From: an uncultured Rickettsiales bacterium
GTDB lineage: Bacteria > Pseudomonadota > Alphaproteobacteria > Rickettsiales > UBA1997
Length of the DNA: 33,219 nt
Assembly (NCBI GenBank): GCA_944392135.1
Contig: CALXVQ010000001.1
Span: 164,931 to 198,149 of the forward strand
Direction: 5' to 3'
Shown: positions 8,873-17,046 of the stretch, piece by piece
Position numbering within the stretch: the first letter of the stretch is position 1
How the letters are laid out: every line of letters begins with the position of its first letter
The notes under the pieces: model-generated
Databases searched by the model: none
Seen by the model: the letters and a program-made list of their open reading frames with translations, nothing else
Told to the model about the DNA's origin: nothing
Translations under genes and position numbers: made by a program

Positions 8873-9889
8873 ATGAAAAAAGTTATTTTGTTATTTTTTA
8901 TTTTATTTTTACCATTTTCTATTTTTGCTAATGAGATAGATGATGATAAAGAGATTCAAGATAATTTTTATCAATGGCTTGAAAATTTTAAAATTTATGC
9001 AAAAGAACAACATAATATAAATGATGAAACTTTAAATAAAGCTTTTAAAGATGTAAAATATAAACACAAAGTTATTAAATTAGATAGAAATCAACCAGAA
9101 TTTAAAAGAACATTTTTTAACTATTATGAAGATGCTACACATCCTTTGAGAGTAAAAAGGGGAAAAGCTAAAATGGAAGAAAATAAGAGAGTTTTAGATC
9201 AAGTTTATAAAAAATATGGAGTACCACCACAAGTTGTTGTTGCATTGTGGGGTATGGAAACTGATTATGGAAGAAATATGGGTAGAAAACCTATTTTTCA
9301 ATCATTAGCTACATTGTCATTTGATCATAGAAGATCTGAATTTTTTACAAATGAATTAATACAAGCTTTAAAAATCGTACAAGGAGGTCATACTGATGTT
9401 GATGATATGATTGGTTCATGGGCTGGTGCATTTGGTAATTTTCAATTTATGCCTTCAACATATATGGCATATGCAGTTGATGGTGATGGTGATGGCAAAA
9501 TAGATTTAAGAAATAGCACAGCTGATGCTTTATATTCAACAGCTAATTTTTTAAATAAATTAGGTTGGAATGGAAAATATAGATGGGGCAGGCCAGTATC
9601 TTTTAACAAAAAAAATAATAGAATAGCAAGTTTAGTTAATGCAAAAGGTTGGAAAACTGTTAATTATTTTTCAAGGCTTGGTGTCAAAACATATGAAGGA
9701 AGATCTTTACCAAAATCTAATATAGATGCTAGATTAATTGCACCAGAAGGAATTGATGGCCCAATATTTATGGTATATAGAAATTTTAATAGAATTAAGT
9801 TGTGGAACAATAGTACCAATTATGCAATTTCTGTTGGTATGTTATCCGATGAATTATCACTTAAAAAACCTACCAAATTAAAAAAATAA
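8873..9889 (+). CDS. Membrane-bound lytic murein transglycosylase (GH103, MltB-like)
   Basis: Cleaves the MurNAc-GlcNAc bond in peptidoglycan with formation of 1,6-anhydroMurNAc. A signal peptide (MKKVILLFFILFLPFSIFAN, cleavage near residue 19-20) sends it to the periplasm; no lipobox Cys is present, so it is probably soluble rather than a lipoprotein. The family catalytic Glu is in ALWGMETDYG (E129). Other GH103 hallmarks are QSLATLSFDHRRSEFF, GSWAGAFGNFQFMPSTYM and DGDGDGKIDL, a Ca-binding-like loop next to the active site. The 338-residue length is normal. The gene ends one base before the hydE ATG, so hydE and hydF are likely translated from the same message. Confidence 0.93.
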   Translation: MKKVILLFFILFLPFSIFANEIDDDKEIQDNFYQWLENFKIYAKEQHNINDETLNKAFKDVKYKHKVIKLDRNQPEFKRTFFNYYEDATHPLRVKRGKAKMEENKRVLDQVYKKYGVPPQVVVALWGMETDYGRNMGRKPIFQSLATLSFDHRRSEFFTNELIQALKIVQGGHTDVDDMIGSWAGAFGNFQFMPSTYMAYAVDGDGDGKIDLRNSTADALYSTANFLNKLGWNGKYRWGRPVSFNKKNNRIASLVNAKGWKTVNYFSRLGVKTYEGRSLPKSNIDARLIAPEGIDGPIFMVYRNFNRIKLWNNSTNYAISVGMLSDELSLKKPTKLKK

Positions 9890-9890
9890 A

Positions 9891-10961
9891 ATGAATACAA
9901 AAATAAACTTAGATAATACAGAAGAATTAATAGAAATATTAAATTATGAAGGGCAAGAACAAAATGAATTATGGCAAATAGCAAGAGATATTAGGAATAA
10001 AACTATTGGTGATAAAGTTTATATTAGGGGTATAATTGAATTTTCTAATATTTGCAGAAAAAATTGTTTATATTGTGGTATTCGTTCTGGAAATTCTAAT
10101 GTAAAAAGATATAGATTAAGTATTGAAGATATTATGGAATGTGTTGATTTTATAATGCAAAATAATATTCCTTCAATCGTTTTACAATCTGGTGAATTGA
10201 TTAATGATGAATTTAAAAAATATTTAATTGATATTATTGAGACTATAAAAAATAAATATCCTAAAATTATGATTACATTATCAAGCGGTGAGTTTGATTA
10301 TGATTTTTATAAATTATTAAAAGATTTAGGAGTTGATAGATATTTATTAAGAATTGAAACAAGTGATCCAGAATTTTACTCAAAAATTCACCCACAAGAT
10401 CATTATTATAAAGTTAGAGAGCAATGTTTATTTGATTTAAAGAAGGCTAATTATCAAGTTGGTACAGGAAATATGATAGGTATTCCAGGACAAACAGATT
10501 TAGATATAATTAATGATTTGAGATTTTTTGTGAAAAATGATTTTGATATGTTTGGGTTAGGTCCTTATATTATTCACACAGAAACACCACTTGCAACAAA
10601 AGAAAATATAGAAAATTGGAATAAAAATAAATTTAAAATTTTAAATAAAACATTAAATTTTATATCATTATTAAGAATTTTTATGCCTAATGTTAACATT
10701 GCAACAGCAACTGCACTTGATGTAATATCAAGTGATGGGCGAGTTAATGCTTTAAGGGCAGGGGCTAATGTAATAATGCCATCTATTACACCAATTTCAA
10801 ATAAGCAAAATTATTTATTGTATCAAAATAAACCTAATGTTGATGATGAAAGAACTACAATTATAAAACAAATGGAAGAAAAAATTAAAAAAGCAAATAT
10901 GATACCAGCATATAATGAAGTTGGTAGTAGTTTACATTACAAAGTAAGAAATGGAGATTAA
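9891..10961 (+). CDS. hydE: [FeFe]-hydrogenase maturase HydE (radical SAM)
   Basis: Radical SAM enzyme that, with HydG and HydF, builds the diiron subcluster of the [FeFe]-hydrogenase H-cluster. The CxxxCxxC for the [4Fe-4S] cluster is CRKNCLYC (Cys55, 59, 62), preceded by IRGIIEFSNI and followed by GIRSGN, which is characteristic of HydE and separates it from biotin synthase. Later family stretches include QSGE, GTGNMIGIPGQTD, GLGPYIIH and the C-terminal RAGANVIMPSITP. Length, 356 residues, is typical. It starts one base after the transglycosylase stop and overlaps or abuts hydF. The hydrogenase itself and hydG are not in this window. Confidence 0.93.
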   Translation: MNTKINLDNTEELIEILNYEGQEQNELWQIARDIRNKTIGDKVYIRGIIEFSNICRKNCLYCGIRSGNSNVKRYRLSIEDIMECVDFIMQNNIPSIVLQSGELINDEFKKYLIDIIETIKNKYPKIMITLSSGEFDYDFYKLLKDLGVDRYLLRIETSDPEFYSKIHPQDHYYKVREQCLFDLKKANYQVGTGNMIGIPGQTDLDIINDLRFFVKNDFDMFGLGPYIIHTETPLATKENIENWNKNKFKILNKTLNFISLLRIFMPNVNIATATALDVISSDGRVNALRAGANVIMPSITPISNKQNYLLYQNKPNVDDERTTIIKQMEEKIKKANMIPAYNEVGSSLHYKVRNGD

Positions 10962-10962
10962 T

Positions 10963-12195
10963 ATGGGGCAATTTCAAGAAAAAACTATAATTAGTATTGT
11001 TGGATTAACAAATGTTGGAAAATCAACTTTATTTAATGCTATTACAGGACAAAAAAATAAAGCAATAGTTGATAGTAAAGCAGGAACAACTGCTGATAAT
11101 GTTATTAGTTTAATGGAAATACATGGATTAGGAAAAGTAAAATTAATAGATACAGCAGGTATTGATGAAGAAGGAGAATTAGGAAATAAAAAAAGAGAAA
11201 AAACTAAACAAGCAATTGCAGAAAGTGATTTAATTTTATTTGTTATAAAAAATAATGAAAAAGAATTAAATGATTATGAAAAGAATATTTTAAATTTTAT
11301 TAAAGAAAAAAATAAAAATATTTTAATTATTTATAATAAATTTAATGATGAAAAAATAAATATTAAAATTGATGATATTAAATTTATTGAATTAAATTTA
11401 AATCAAGAAAATCAACAATTAAAAATTACTGATTTTATTTTAGAAAATTATAAAAAAAATAATAATTCTGTTAATTTATTACCTGATTTAAAATTAAAAG
11501 ATTCTTATGTTTTATTAATTATTCCACTTGATGAAGAAAGTCCAGAATTAAGACTATTAAGACCACAAAGTCTTATGATTGAAAGGCTATTACAAAATTA
11601 TGCAATTCCAGTTTTATATAGACCTAATTTAAAAAATTTTGATAAAGATGATTTTATAAAAAATATTCAAGATTTAAAAAATACAGATAGGGGGTTATCA
11701 TTAATAATAACTGATAGTCAAGCTATAAATGTTATTTATGATTGTATACCACAAGATATAAATTTTACATCATTTTCTATTATTATGTCTAATTTTATGA
11801 GTAATGGAAAATTAATTAATTTTATAAATGGTGCAAGAGAATTAGATAATATAAAAGATAATGATAATATTTTAATTGTTGAAGCTTGTAATCATGATAG
11901 AAAATGTAATGATATTGCAACAGTGCAACTTCCTAATGCAATAAAAAAATATACACAAAAAAATATTAATTTTGATTTTAATTTTGGACAAACTTTTTTA
12001 GCAGAAGAAGAAATTAAAAATAAAAATTATAAATTAGTTATAATATGCGGTGGTTGTATGATCGATAAACAAAAATATCAAGCAAGATTAGAAATGTTAG
12101 AAGAACTAAAAATACCTACCAGTAATTATGGAATTATTTTTTCTTATATAAAAAATAAAAAAATATTAGAAGATACTGCAAAAATTTTTAATTAA
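10963..12195 (+). CDS. hydF: [FeFe]-hydrogenase maturation GTPase HydF
   Basis: Scaffold GTPase that carries the 2Fe precursor made by HydE and HydG and passes it to the hydrogenase. The N-terminal Era-like GTPase domain has GLTNVGKST (P-loop), AGTTADNV (switch) and DTAG; G4 is degenerate (NKFND). The C-terminal cluster domain shows EACNHDRKCNDIATVQLP and IICGGCMID. The family signature is C-x-H followed much later by H-C-x-x-C; here the His before CGGC is Ile. I chose ATG 10963 (410 residues) because GGAG lies six bases upstream; ATG 10951, overlapping hydE by 11 bases, would add four residues. Confidence 0.92.
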   Translation: MGQFQEKTIISIVGLTNVGKSTLFNAITGQKNKAIVDSKAGTTADNVISLMEIHGLGKVKLIDTAGIDEEGELGNKKREKTKQAIAESDLILFVIKNNEKELNDYEKNILNFIKEKNKNILIIYNKFNDEKINIKIDDIKFIELNLNQENQQLKITDFILENYKKNNNSVNLLPDLKLKDSYVLLIIPLDEESPELRLLRPQSLMIERLLQNYAIPVLYRPNLKNFDKDDFIKNIQDLKNTDRGLSLIITDSQAINVIYDCIPQDINFTSFSIIMSNFMSNGKLINFINGARELDNIKDNDNILIVEACNHDRKCNDIATVQLPNAIKKYTQKNINFDFNFGQTFLAEEEIKNKNYKLVIICGGCMIDKQKYQARLEMLEELKIPTSNYGIIFSYIKNKKILEDTAKIFN

Positions 12196-12219
12196 ATTAA
12201 ATTATTTTTTTAATTAAAT

Positions 12220-13731
12220 TTAAAATTTTAACTCAACTACATCGCCAATTTTATGATTTTTTAAAATATCTTTATGTAATTTTACTGTTAAATAATTTTC
12301 TGTTCTTCCAGTTGTTTCATTTTCAATTAAAACTTTGTGTGTGAATTTTGATTGTTCTTTTGTAAAATCTTCTAATTGAATTTGAGCTATTGCTCTTAAT
12401 TCTTTTGCTCTTCTTCGTCTAGTTTCTACTGGTACTTGTTCCATTAATGCAGCAGGTGTATTTTCTCTAACAGAATATGGAAAAATATGACCGAATACTA
12501 AGCCAATTTCTTCAATTAATTTATAAGAATTTTTATGCATAGCTTCTGTTTCTGTTGGGAAACCAGCAATTAAATCTGCCCCAATAGCTATATTTTTTCT
12601 GTATTTTTTTATTTCATTGCAAAAATCTATAACTTGTTCTCTTGTGTGTCGTCTAGCCATTCTTTTTAAAATTGTATTATCACCTGATTGCAAACTAATA
12701 TGAATATGTGGCATAACTCTTTCTTCATTAAATAAAACATCTTTTAAATCATCATTTACATCAGCAATATCAATAGATGATAATCTTAATCGTGGCAAGT
12801 CTGTTTCTTTTAATATTTTTTTCATTAATTGACCTAGATTAATTTTTTCATCTAATCTTTTACCATAATCTGTAATATCTATTCCAGTTAAAACAATTTC
12901 ATTATAACCATTTTCAACAAGTTTATTAATTTGATCTATAATTTTACTTGATGGAATTGATACACTTTTTCCCCTTGCTAATCTTGTAGCACAAAAAGTG
13001 CAGTGATTATCACAACCATTTTGTATTTGAATAAAGCCCCTAGTCTTCTCTTCAAAACCTGTAATTAATTGTGGGGATAATTCATATGCTTCTAAAATAT
13101 TGCTAACTACAATAACTTTTTCTTGTTTATCATTATCAAAATCAAGTTCTTTAATTAATGTTTTTTTATTATTAATATTTTCTTCTAATTCTTCATCTAA
13201 ATCTTCATCTTCACAATCGCAATCGTCATCATGGTGGTGATGTCCGCACTCACACTCTTTATCATCATGATTATGGCAATAGCATTCTTCACCATCTTCA
13301 TGATGATGACCACACTTACAAGACACATCATCTCCTGCATTGTGATGATGATTACATTTACATTCACTACCACACTTACATTTATGTTTATTTTCTAAAT
13401 CTTGAATAATTGGAATTAATATTTCATAATTGTTTTTTTGCATTTTATCGATATTTCCAAACGCAAAATCAACTTCTTCCATATCTTCATAAGTTTGAGT
13501 ATTTGTTTGAACAGCACAACCAACAACTCCAATAATTGAGTGTGGGTTTTCTCTTCTTTCTTTTCTAATAGCTTGTCTCAATTGTTTTTCTGCTTCTGCT
13601 GTAACAGTGCAACTATTAAAAATAACTATATTTTTATCTTTTAATTCATCTACTTCTTGAAGAAAAGTTTTTATAACTTCACTTTCATAAGTATTTAATC
13701 TACAACCAAATGTTATTAATTTTATTGCCAT
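12220..13731 (-). CDS. mtaB: tRNA t6A37 methylthiotransferase MtaB with Cys/His-rich insert
   Basis: Radical SAM enzyme that converts t6A37 to 2-methylthio-t6A37 in tRNA. The N-terminal cluster domain has Cys10 (FGCRLNTYESE), Cys41 (NSCTVTAEAE) and Cys72 (GVVGCAVQ), all intact. The radical SAM motif is CDNHCTFC (Cys240, 244, 247), preceded by GFIQIQNG. The C-terminal ~60 residues are a TRAM-like RNA-binding part. The length, 503, exceeds the usual ~410-440 because residues about 115-188 are an insertion between the two domains: six Cys-x-Cys pairs, at least a dozen His mostly in runs of three or four, and an acidic tail. I know of no MtaB with such an insert. The gene ends a minus-strand run with truB five bases upstream. 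Confidence 0.9.
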   Translation of the reverse strand: MAIKLITFGCRLNTYESEVIKTFLQEVDELKDKNIVIFNSCTVTAEAEKQLRQAIRKERRENPHSIIGVVGCAVQTNTQTYEDMEEVDFAFGNIDKMQKNNYEILIPIIQDLENKHKCKCGSECKCNHHHNAGDDVSCKCGHHHEDGEECYCHNHDDKECECGHHHHDDDCDCEDEDLDEELEENINNKKTLIKELDFDNDKQEKVIVVSNILEAYELSPQLITGFEEKTRGFIQIQNGCDNHCTFCATRLARGKSVSIPSSKIIDQINKLVENGYNEIVLTGIDITDYGKRLDEKINLGQLMKKILKETDLPRLRLSSIDIADVNDDLKDVLFNEERVMPHIHISLQSGDNTILKRMARRHTREQVIDFCNEIKKYRKNIAIGADLIAGFPTETEAMHKNSYKLIEEIGLVFGHIFPYSVRENTPAALMEQVPVETRRRRAKELRAIAQIQLEDFTKEQSKFTHKVLIENETTGRTENYLTVKLHKDILKNHKIGDVVELKF

Positions 13732-13736
13732 TTTTA

Positions 13737-14432
13737 TTATAAATTTATTAAATATTTTTCTAATTTATTATTCTCATAAATTGTTTTTAGTTTTTCCAAT
13801 GTTATCATATTATCTTTGTTAAAAACTCCGACTTCCGTTCTTCTAAGATAACTTACATAACCAACTGTATTTAAAGCTTTTGAAATGTCAACAGCTAAAC
13901 TTCTAATATAAAAACCTTTTCCACATTTTACAGAAAATTTTGCTGTTTTTTCATTTTTAAAACCTAAAAAATTTAATTCAAAAACTTTTACTAATCTAGC
14001 TTGTAATTCTACATTTTGATTGTTTCTAGCTAGATCATAAGCTCTTTTTCCATTTACTTTTATTGCAGAATATATTGGGGGTGTTTGTTGAATTTCCCCA
14101 ATAAAATTATTTAAAATATTTTTAATTTCATTTTCTGTTGGTATGACATTACTTATTTTTATAACTTCACCTTCTGCATCAGCTGTTGTCCTTTCTTCAC
14201 CAAATGTAATATCAAAAAAATATTCTTTTGAAAAGTTCATTGTTTTTTCTGTTGTTTTTGTGGCTTTGTTTATACATATTGGTAAAACACCGCTTGCTAA
14301 TGGATCCAATGTTCCACCATGTCCTACTTTTTTAGCTTTTAATAATCTTTTTACTATTGCAACAACTTTTGCCGATGAAAAACCATAAGGTTTATCTATA
14401 TTTAGCCAACCATTAATTTCTATTGTTTCCAT
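13737..14432 (-). CDS. truB: tRNA pseudouridine(55) synthase TruB
   Basis: Isomerises U55 in the T-loop of nearly all tRNAs. The start GWLNIDKPYGFSSAKVV is the classic TruB opening, and the catalytic Asp lies in GHGGTLDPLASGVLP. Further motifs are TPPIYSAIKVNGKRAYDLAR and KCGKGFYIRSLAVD. At 231 residues it is shorter than the ~300 of E. coli TruB and stops soon after YLRRTEVG, so the C-terminal PUA-like RNA-binding domain is reduced or missing. It is wedged between a DUF2628-like gene (1 base upstream) and mtaB (5 bases downstream), so the run combines two tRNA-modifying enzymes. More commonly truB neighbours rbfA and rpsO. Confidence 0.95.
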   Translation of the reverse strand: METIEINGWLNIDKPYGFSSAKVVAIVKRLLKAKKVGHGGTLDPLASGVLPICINKATKTTEKTMNFSKEYFFDITFGEERTTADAEGEVIKISNVIPTENEIKNILNNFIGEIQQTPPIYSAIKVNGKRAYDLARNNQNVELQARLVKVFELNFLGFKNEKTAKFSVKCGKGFYIRSLAVDISKALNTVGYVSYLRRTEVGVFNKDNMITLEKLKTIYENNKLEKYLINL

Positions 14433-14433
14433 A

Positions 14434-14847
14434 TTAGTATATTTTTTGTTCTAACTTATCTTTTTCTTGATAATTATTATTTAACTTTTCTAAAAAATCT
14501 AATTTTGCTTGTTTCTTGTTTTTTCCACCTATTGTACCTAAGAATTCATAACCTCTCATAACTAAATTTCTGGATTTCCAATCATGATATCTAAAACCAA
14601 TATAAACACAAATAATTAAATATAATATTGCAATTGTGTATATTGAAAATGATAAATAATATAAAAAAAGTAATACAGCAAAAGCCATTATTGTAGCTTT
14701 TGCTTGTACTTTTAATTTTTGATAAAACAAATAGAAGATCTGTAATAAAAAAGCCAAAATATCAAAACCTTTATAAATTAATTGTAAATCTTCTATTGTT
14801 CCATTTTTAGATCTTTTTAAAAAAGCTTTATATGTTTTCATTTTCAT
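14434..14847 (-). CDS. Small membrane protein, DUF2628-like
   Basis: 137 residues beginning MKMKTYKAFLKRS, then KGFDILAFLLQIFYLFYQKL and two or three hydrophobic segments (about residues 28-45, 50-66 and 70-86), followed by RNLVMRGYEFLGTIGG. The pattern of a short cytoplasmic start, an aromatic F..FLLQ.FYLFY.KL helix and the G-Y-E-x-x-G tail resembles the DUF2628 family of unknown function; this assignment is from pattern recall. The gene overlaps the upstream TPR gene by 20 bases (14 if the second ATG at 14841 is used) and precedes truB by one base, so it is cotranscribed and probably translationally coupled. Confidence 0.65.
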   Translation of the reverse strand: MKMKTYKAFLKRSKNGTIEDLQLIYKGFDILAFLLQIFYLFYQKLKVQAKATIMAFAVLLFLYYLSFSIYTIAILYLIICVYIGFRYHDWKSRNLVMRGYEFLGTIGGKNKKQAKLDFLEKLNNNYQEKDKLEQKIY

Positions 14848-15496
14848 AAGCTGTTATTACAGAGTTAATTCTACTCCTTGTATCTTGATCTATGTTTTGT
14901 TTTAATAAAGAATTTAAAATTTCAATACCTTGATCTTTATTTCCTTTTTGTAATTCAAACCAAGCACTTTGTTCTTGTACTAGATATAATAAAGGATTTG
15001 TTGGATTACTCATTTTAGCAATTAATTCTTCAATTTGTGAGTAATTTTCTTTATTGTTTTGAGTAATTAATGCTATTAAAGCTGATAAACCAGAAAGATT
15101 TTTTAAAAAATCGTCATTATTTTTTAAATTATAAACTTCAAGATAAATTTTTACAGCTTCATCATAATTATTCATATTAGATTGAATATCACCAATTTTC
15201 ATACCAGAAATTGTTTTAATTGCAATATCATTTGATGAATTGTAAATATTTTGCAAAGCTTCCAATGCTTCATCGTTTTTATTTTCTGATATATAATTTA
15301 TAGCTTGATAAAATTGAGTAATATTATTATTTTTTTGATCCGATTTTTTTGTTAATAGAAATATTACTATTAAAGCAATTAATAGAACAATAGCTACAAA
15401 ATACATTATTTGTAATAAATATTTATTAACAAAATCTCTAACTGTATCAATGGTAATTTCATCCATTGTATTTTTATTTATTTTTTTTATTGACAT
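14828..15496 (-). CDS. Membrane-anchored TPR-like protein (YfgM-like)
   Basis: 222 residues: a short cytoplasmic N-terminus, one transmembrane helix at about residues 33-50 (IMYFVAIVLLIALIVIFLL), then a helical domain with degenerate tetratricopeptide repeats (NDEALEALQNIYN, NYDEAVKIYLEVYNLK, NKDQGIEILNSLLKQ). This architecture matches the TPR_21/YfgM family, whose E. coli member associates with the SecYEG translocon and periplasmic chaperones. In many proteobacteria a gene of this type precedes bamB and der; here it heads a minus-strand run with the DUF2628-like gene, truB and mtaB. A TATAAT lies at 15514-15519 on the minus strand, 17 bases before the ATG, without a good -35. Confidence 0.7.
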   Translation of the reverse strand: MSIKKINKNTMDEITIDTVRDFVNKYLLQIMYFVAIVLLIALIVIFLLTKKSDQKNNNITQFYQAINYISENKNDEALEALQNIYNSSNDIAIKTISGMKIGDIQSNMNNYDEAVKIYLEVYNLKNNDDFLKNLSGLSALIALITQNNKENYSQIEELIAKMSNPTNPLLYLVQEQSAWFELQKGNKDQGIEILNSLLKQNIDQDTRSRINSVITAYENENI

Positions 15497-15553
15497 TTTT
15501 TTATCTTATTATCATTATATTCTAGTGAATAGAATAATATGAAATAATTTAAA

Positions 15554-15895
15554 ATGCAAAAAAAATATGACAATAGTAATGTTTTTTATAAAATAATACA
15601 TAAAGAATTGCCAGCAACCATTGTTTATGAAGATGACAAAATTTTAGCTTTTAATGATATTAGTCCAAAAGCACCTATTCATATTTTAGTCGTTCCAAAA
15701 GGCGAATTTGTTTGTTTTGATGATTTTGTTGAAAAATCTTCTAATGATGATGTTGCTAATTTTTTTAAAACAGTGCAAAAAATAGCAAAAGATAATGGTT
15801 TATCTGAAACATCATATAGAATTGTTGGAAATTGCGGTGAAGAAGCAGGACAAATTGTTCCACATTTTCATATTCATTTAATGGGTTATAAGTAA
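15554..15895 (+). CDS. HIT-family nucleotide hydrolase (HinT-like)
   Basis: 113-residue histidine-triad protein. The N-terminus NVFYKIIHKELPATIVYEDDKILAFNDISPKAPIH has the standard HINT start, and the active-site triad is HFHIH near residue 106, followed by LMGYK at the C-terminus. HinT-type proteins hydrolyse purine phosphoramidates such as AMP-lysine; the cellular role is poorly defined. Cytoplasmic, no signal peptide. It opens a plus-strand run with the D,D-carboxypeptidase 17 bases downstream and is divergent from the TPR gene with only 57 bases between start codons. Confidence 0.93.
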   Translation: MQKKYDNSNVFYKIIHKELPATIVYEDDKILAFNDISPKAPIHILVVPKGEFVCFDDFVEKSSNDDVANFFKTVQKIAKDNGLSETSYRIVGNCGEEAGQIVPHFHIHLMGYK

Positions 15896-15912
15896 TTTAT
15901 TTATATAAAGGT

Positions 15913-17031
15913 ATGAAAAAATTTTTAAGCAAATTATTTTTTATTTATTTTTTATGTGTGTTGTTTGTAAATCAAGCATATGCACTTGATTTAAATTCAA
16001 AACAAGCTATTTTAATAGATTATAACACAGGTGAAATTTTATTTAAACTTAATGAAAAGGATAGAGTTTTTCCTTCTTCAATGACAAAAATAATGACAGC
16101 ATACTTAATTTTTGAAGATATAGAAAAAGACAATTTGCAATTACCTTATAAATTTCAAGTATCAAAAGAAGCTTGGCAACAAGAAGGTTCTAGAATGTTT
16201 TTAGATATAGGAAGTAGAGTTTCTATTGATGATATGCTTAAAGGCTTAATAGTTCAATCTGGAAATGATGCTGCATATGCATTAGCAGAAGCAAGCGCTC
16301 CTAATGTTAATAGATTTGTTGAAAGAATGAATAAAAAAGCCAAAGACTTAAATTTACAAAATACGAACTATACTAATCCAATAGGTTTTAGTGAAGATGG
16401 ACATTATATGTCAGTAGAGGATACAGCTTTATTATCAAAAAAATTAATAGAAAAATATTATAAATTTTATCAAAAATATTTTTCTATGACAGAATATAAG
16501 TATAATAATATATTACAACAAAATAGAAATACTTTATTAAAAACATATCCAGGAGTTGATGGTATAAAAACAGGACATACCGAGGCTGGTGGCTATGGTA
16601 TGGCAACATCTGCTGTTAAAAACAAAAAAAGATTAATTGCTGTTGTAAATGGTGCTTCTTCGGAAAAAGAAAGAGAAGAAGATACTAAAAAATTATTAGA
16701 TTATGGTTTTTATACATTAAAAAAATATAAAGTATTTATAAGGGGAGAAATTGTTGATAATATACCGGTATTATATGGTAAAGAAATTACTGTAAAAGCA
16801 AGAGTAAATGAAAATATATATGCAACAGCTCCAAGTTCAAAGCAAATATCATATGAAATTAAACTTGATAATGAATTACAAGCACCTATTTATGAAAATC
16901 AAAAATTAGGTACTATTACAGTAAAAACCCCTGCTTCTGAAAAAACATATAATATTTATGCAAATGAAAATGTAAAAGGTATAAATATTTTTGAGAAAAT
17001 GTTGTTAAAAATATATGAAAAATTTCAATAA
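15913..17031 (+). CDS. D-alanyl-D-alanine carboxypeptidase (PBP5/6-type, S11)
   Basis: Periplasmic penicillin-binding protein that removes the terminal D-Ala from peptidoglycan stem peptides. A signal peptide ends at AYA (about residue 24). The three catalytic motifs are SMTK (Ser56, Lys59), SGN (116-118) and KTG (219-221). After the peptidase domain (to ~residue 265) comes a beta-rich C-terminal domain (KYKVFIRGEIVDNIPVLYG...) typical of PBP5, ending in an amphipathic helix (INIFEKMLLKIYEKF) that probably anchors it to the inner membrane. Length, 372, is normal. It lies between the HIT gene and an amidase gene 15 bases downstream, making a small wall-remodelling pair. Confidence 0.94.
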   Translation: MKKFLSKLFFIYFLCVLFVNQAYALDLNSKQAILIDYNTGEILFKLNEKDRVFPSSMTKIMTAYLIFEDIEKDNLQLPYKFQVSKEAWQQEGSRMFLDIGSRVSIDDMLKGLIVQSGNDAAYALAEASAPNVNRFVERMNKKAKDLNLQNTNYTNPIGFSEDGHYMSVEDTALLSKKLIEKYYKFYQKYFSMTEYKYNNILQQNRNTLLKTYPGVDGIKTGHTEAGGYGMATSAVKNKKRLIAVVNGASSEKEREEDTKKLLDYGFYTLKKYKVFIRGEIVDNIPVLYGKEITVKARVNENIYATAPSSKQISYEIKLDNELQAPIYENQKLGTITVKTPASEKTYNIYANENVKGINIFEKMLLKIYEKFQ

Positions 17032-17046
17032 TTATTTTGTATTATA

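Noticed and set aside
12196..12219. AT-rich terminator between hydF and mtaB
   Set aside because: Only A/T palindromic fragments are present; no stem that stands out from the background.
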